DNA of 7,500 bases from Spirochaetaceae bacterium (GTDB taxonomy: Bacteria; Spirochaetota; Spirochaetia; Treponematales; Breznakiellaceae). The notes below the pieces were generated by a model. The model was not told the DNA's origin, searched no databases, and was given only the letters and a program-made list of their open reading frames with translations. This document shows positions 7,184-7,500 of this stretch, piece after piece (position 1 is the first letter of the stretch; each line of letters begins with the position of its first letter). Position numbers and translations under genes: made by a program. The stretch is from positions 1 to 7,500 of the forward strand of contig JAISDG010000232.1 in the NCBI GenBank assembly GCA_031265015.1. Reading direction: 5' to 3'.

Positions 7184-7189
7184 TCACCT
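7184..7189 (-). promoter_or_regulatory. Ribosome binding site of the lipoprotein gene
   Basis: Minus-strand AGGTGA, 6 nt before the ATG at 7177, overlapping the TAG stop of the preceding gene (7190-7188). It supports the start that yields a proper lipoprotein signal peptide. Confidence 0.7.
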
Positions 7190-7500
7190 AAACCCAATCA
7201 TTTGCCGGATCCAGGACGAATTCTTCCCCATCGATCCAGATTTTATTGTCCCGCTGAACCACCGGTTCGGCGGAGGCCCCATTCTGCGAAAAATCCTCTT
7301 CGGTTTTTACCCCGAAATGATCCGCCAAAACGCCCAGATCGCCGTTGAAACCGGCGGCCGCGGCTTCCACCCGCCAGACGGAACCAAGGAGCAGTTCAAC
7401 GGCAACGGCAGACGTATAGGCGGAGAAATCGCTGCCCGGAAGCCGCAGATGAAACCCCCCGTTGTTTTGGCGGATTTCCACGTCTATGCCCGAAGCGCCA
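7188..7500 (-). CDS. C-terminal part of an unrecognised protein (5' end outside the window)
   Basis: The frame is open from the window edge to a TAG stop at 7190-7188, giving 103 visible C-terminal residues. A GTG at 7481 could be read as a start, but the frame stays open upstream of it (G-A-S-G-I-D before V-E-I-R), so this is most likely the tail of a longer gene. The visible part is mixed: a beta-like stretch (FHLRLPG), an alanine- and leucine-rich probable helix (AVAVELLLGSVWRVEAAAA), then an acidic tail ending D-P-A-N-D-W-V. There is no membrane segment and no motif I recognise. The next gene starts 10 nt downstream and its ribosome binding site overlaps this stop codon, so the two are almost certainly co-transcribed. 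Coding status is well supported by this junction; function is unknown. Confidence 0.75.
   Translation of the reverse strand, partial: GASGIDVEIRQNNGGFHLRLPGSDFSAYTSAVAVELLLGSVWRVEAAAAGFNGDLGVLADHFGVKTEEDFSQNGASAEPVVQRDNKIWIDGEEFVLDPANDWV

Larger units (their letters stand above)
1..7500 (-). other. Single co-directional operon, both ends outside the window
   Basis: All six genes share one strand, and the junctions are +10, 0, +28, +4 and -4 nt (in transcription order). Four of the five ribosome binding sites overlap or lie within the preceding gene. No gap is large enough for an ordinary promoter plus leader, and I see no hairpin followed by a T run between genes. The promoter must lie beyond 7500 and the terminator beyond position 1. 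Confidence 0.85.

Noticed and set aside
7188..7481. Complete 97-residue gene starting at GTG 7481
   Set aside because: The reading frame continues upstream to the window edge without a stop, and no convincing ribosome binding site precedes the GTG, so a truncated longer gene is more likely.

Overview
The window is one block of densely packed genes, all read on the minus strand: six protein genes with no gap longer than 28 nt. Two of them are cut by the window edges. Gene junctions are tight (a 10-nt gap, stop and start directly abutting, a 28-nt gap, a 4-nt gap, and an ATGA stop/start overlap), and every start inside the window has a purine-rich Shine-Dalgarno sequence. I see no promoter, terminator, RNA gene, CRISPR array or mobile element, so this looks like the inside of one longer operon.

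In transcription order (high to low coordinate) the genes are: (1) the C-terminal 103 residues of an unrecognised protein, 7500-7188; (2) a 561-residue predicted lipoprotein whose first half resembles a degenerate von Willebrand A (vWA) fold, 7177-5492; (3) a 146-residue protein with four predicted membrane helices, 5491-5051; (4) a 491-residue protein with tubulin/FtsZ-like nucleotide-binding loops, 5022-3547; (5) a 1010-residue protein with an actin/HSP70-like ATPase core in its second half, 3542-510; (6) the first 171 residues of an exported coiled-coil protein with a membrane helix, 513-1.

The central point of interest is a divergent tubulin-like gene directly followed by a large actin/HSP70-like gene, inside a set of membrane and envelope proteins. 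This recalls FtsZ/FtsA in cell division, but sizes, gene order, motifs and neighbours all differ. From general knowledge, Makarova and Koonin (2010) described FtsZ-like families in bacteria and archaea, one of them linked to a vWA protein, a GTPase and OmpA-type proteins and proposed to remodel membranes; this locus may be a relative or variant of that system. The SrfB family of very large proteins is another possible relative for the 1010-residue protein. A reasonable inference is a cytoplasmic pair of nucleotide-driven, perhaps filament-forming, proteins coupled to the membrane by the four-helix and coiled-coil proteins and to the periplasm or envelope by the lipoprotein. What the system does is unknown.

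Organism: a bacterium with moderate to slightly high G+C, using a lipoprotein signal (I-S-G-C) and canonical Shine-Dalgarno sites. A diderm, perhaps a spirochaete such as a gut Treponema, is my impression from protein style only, with low confidence.
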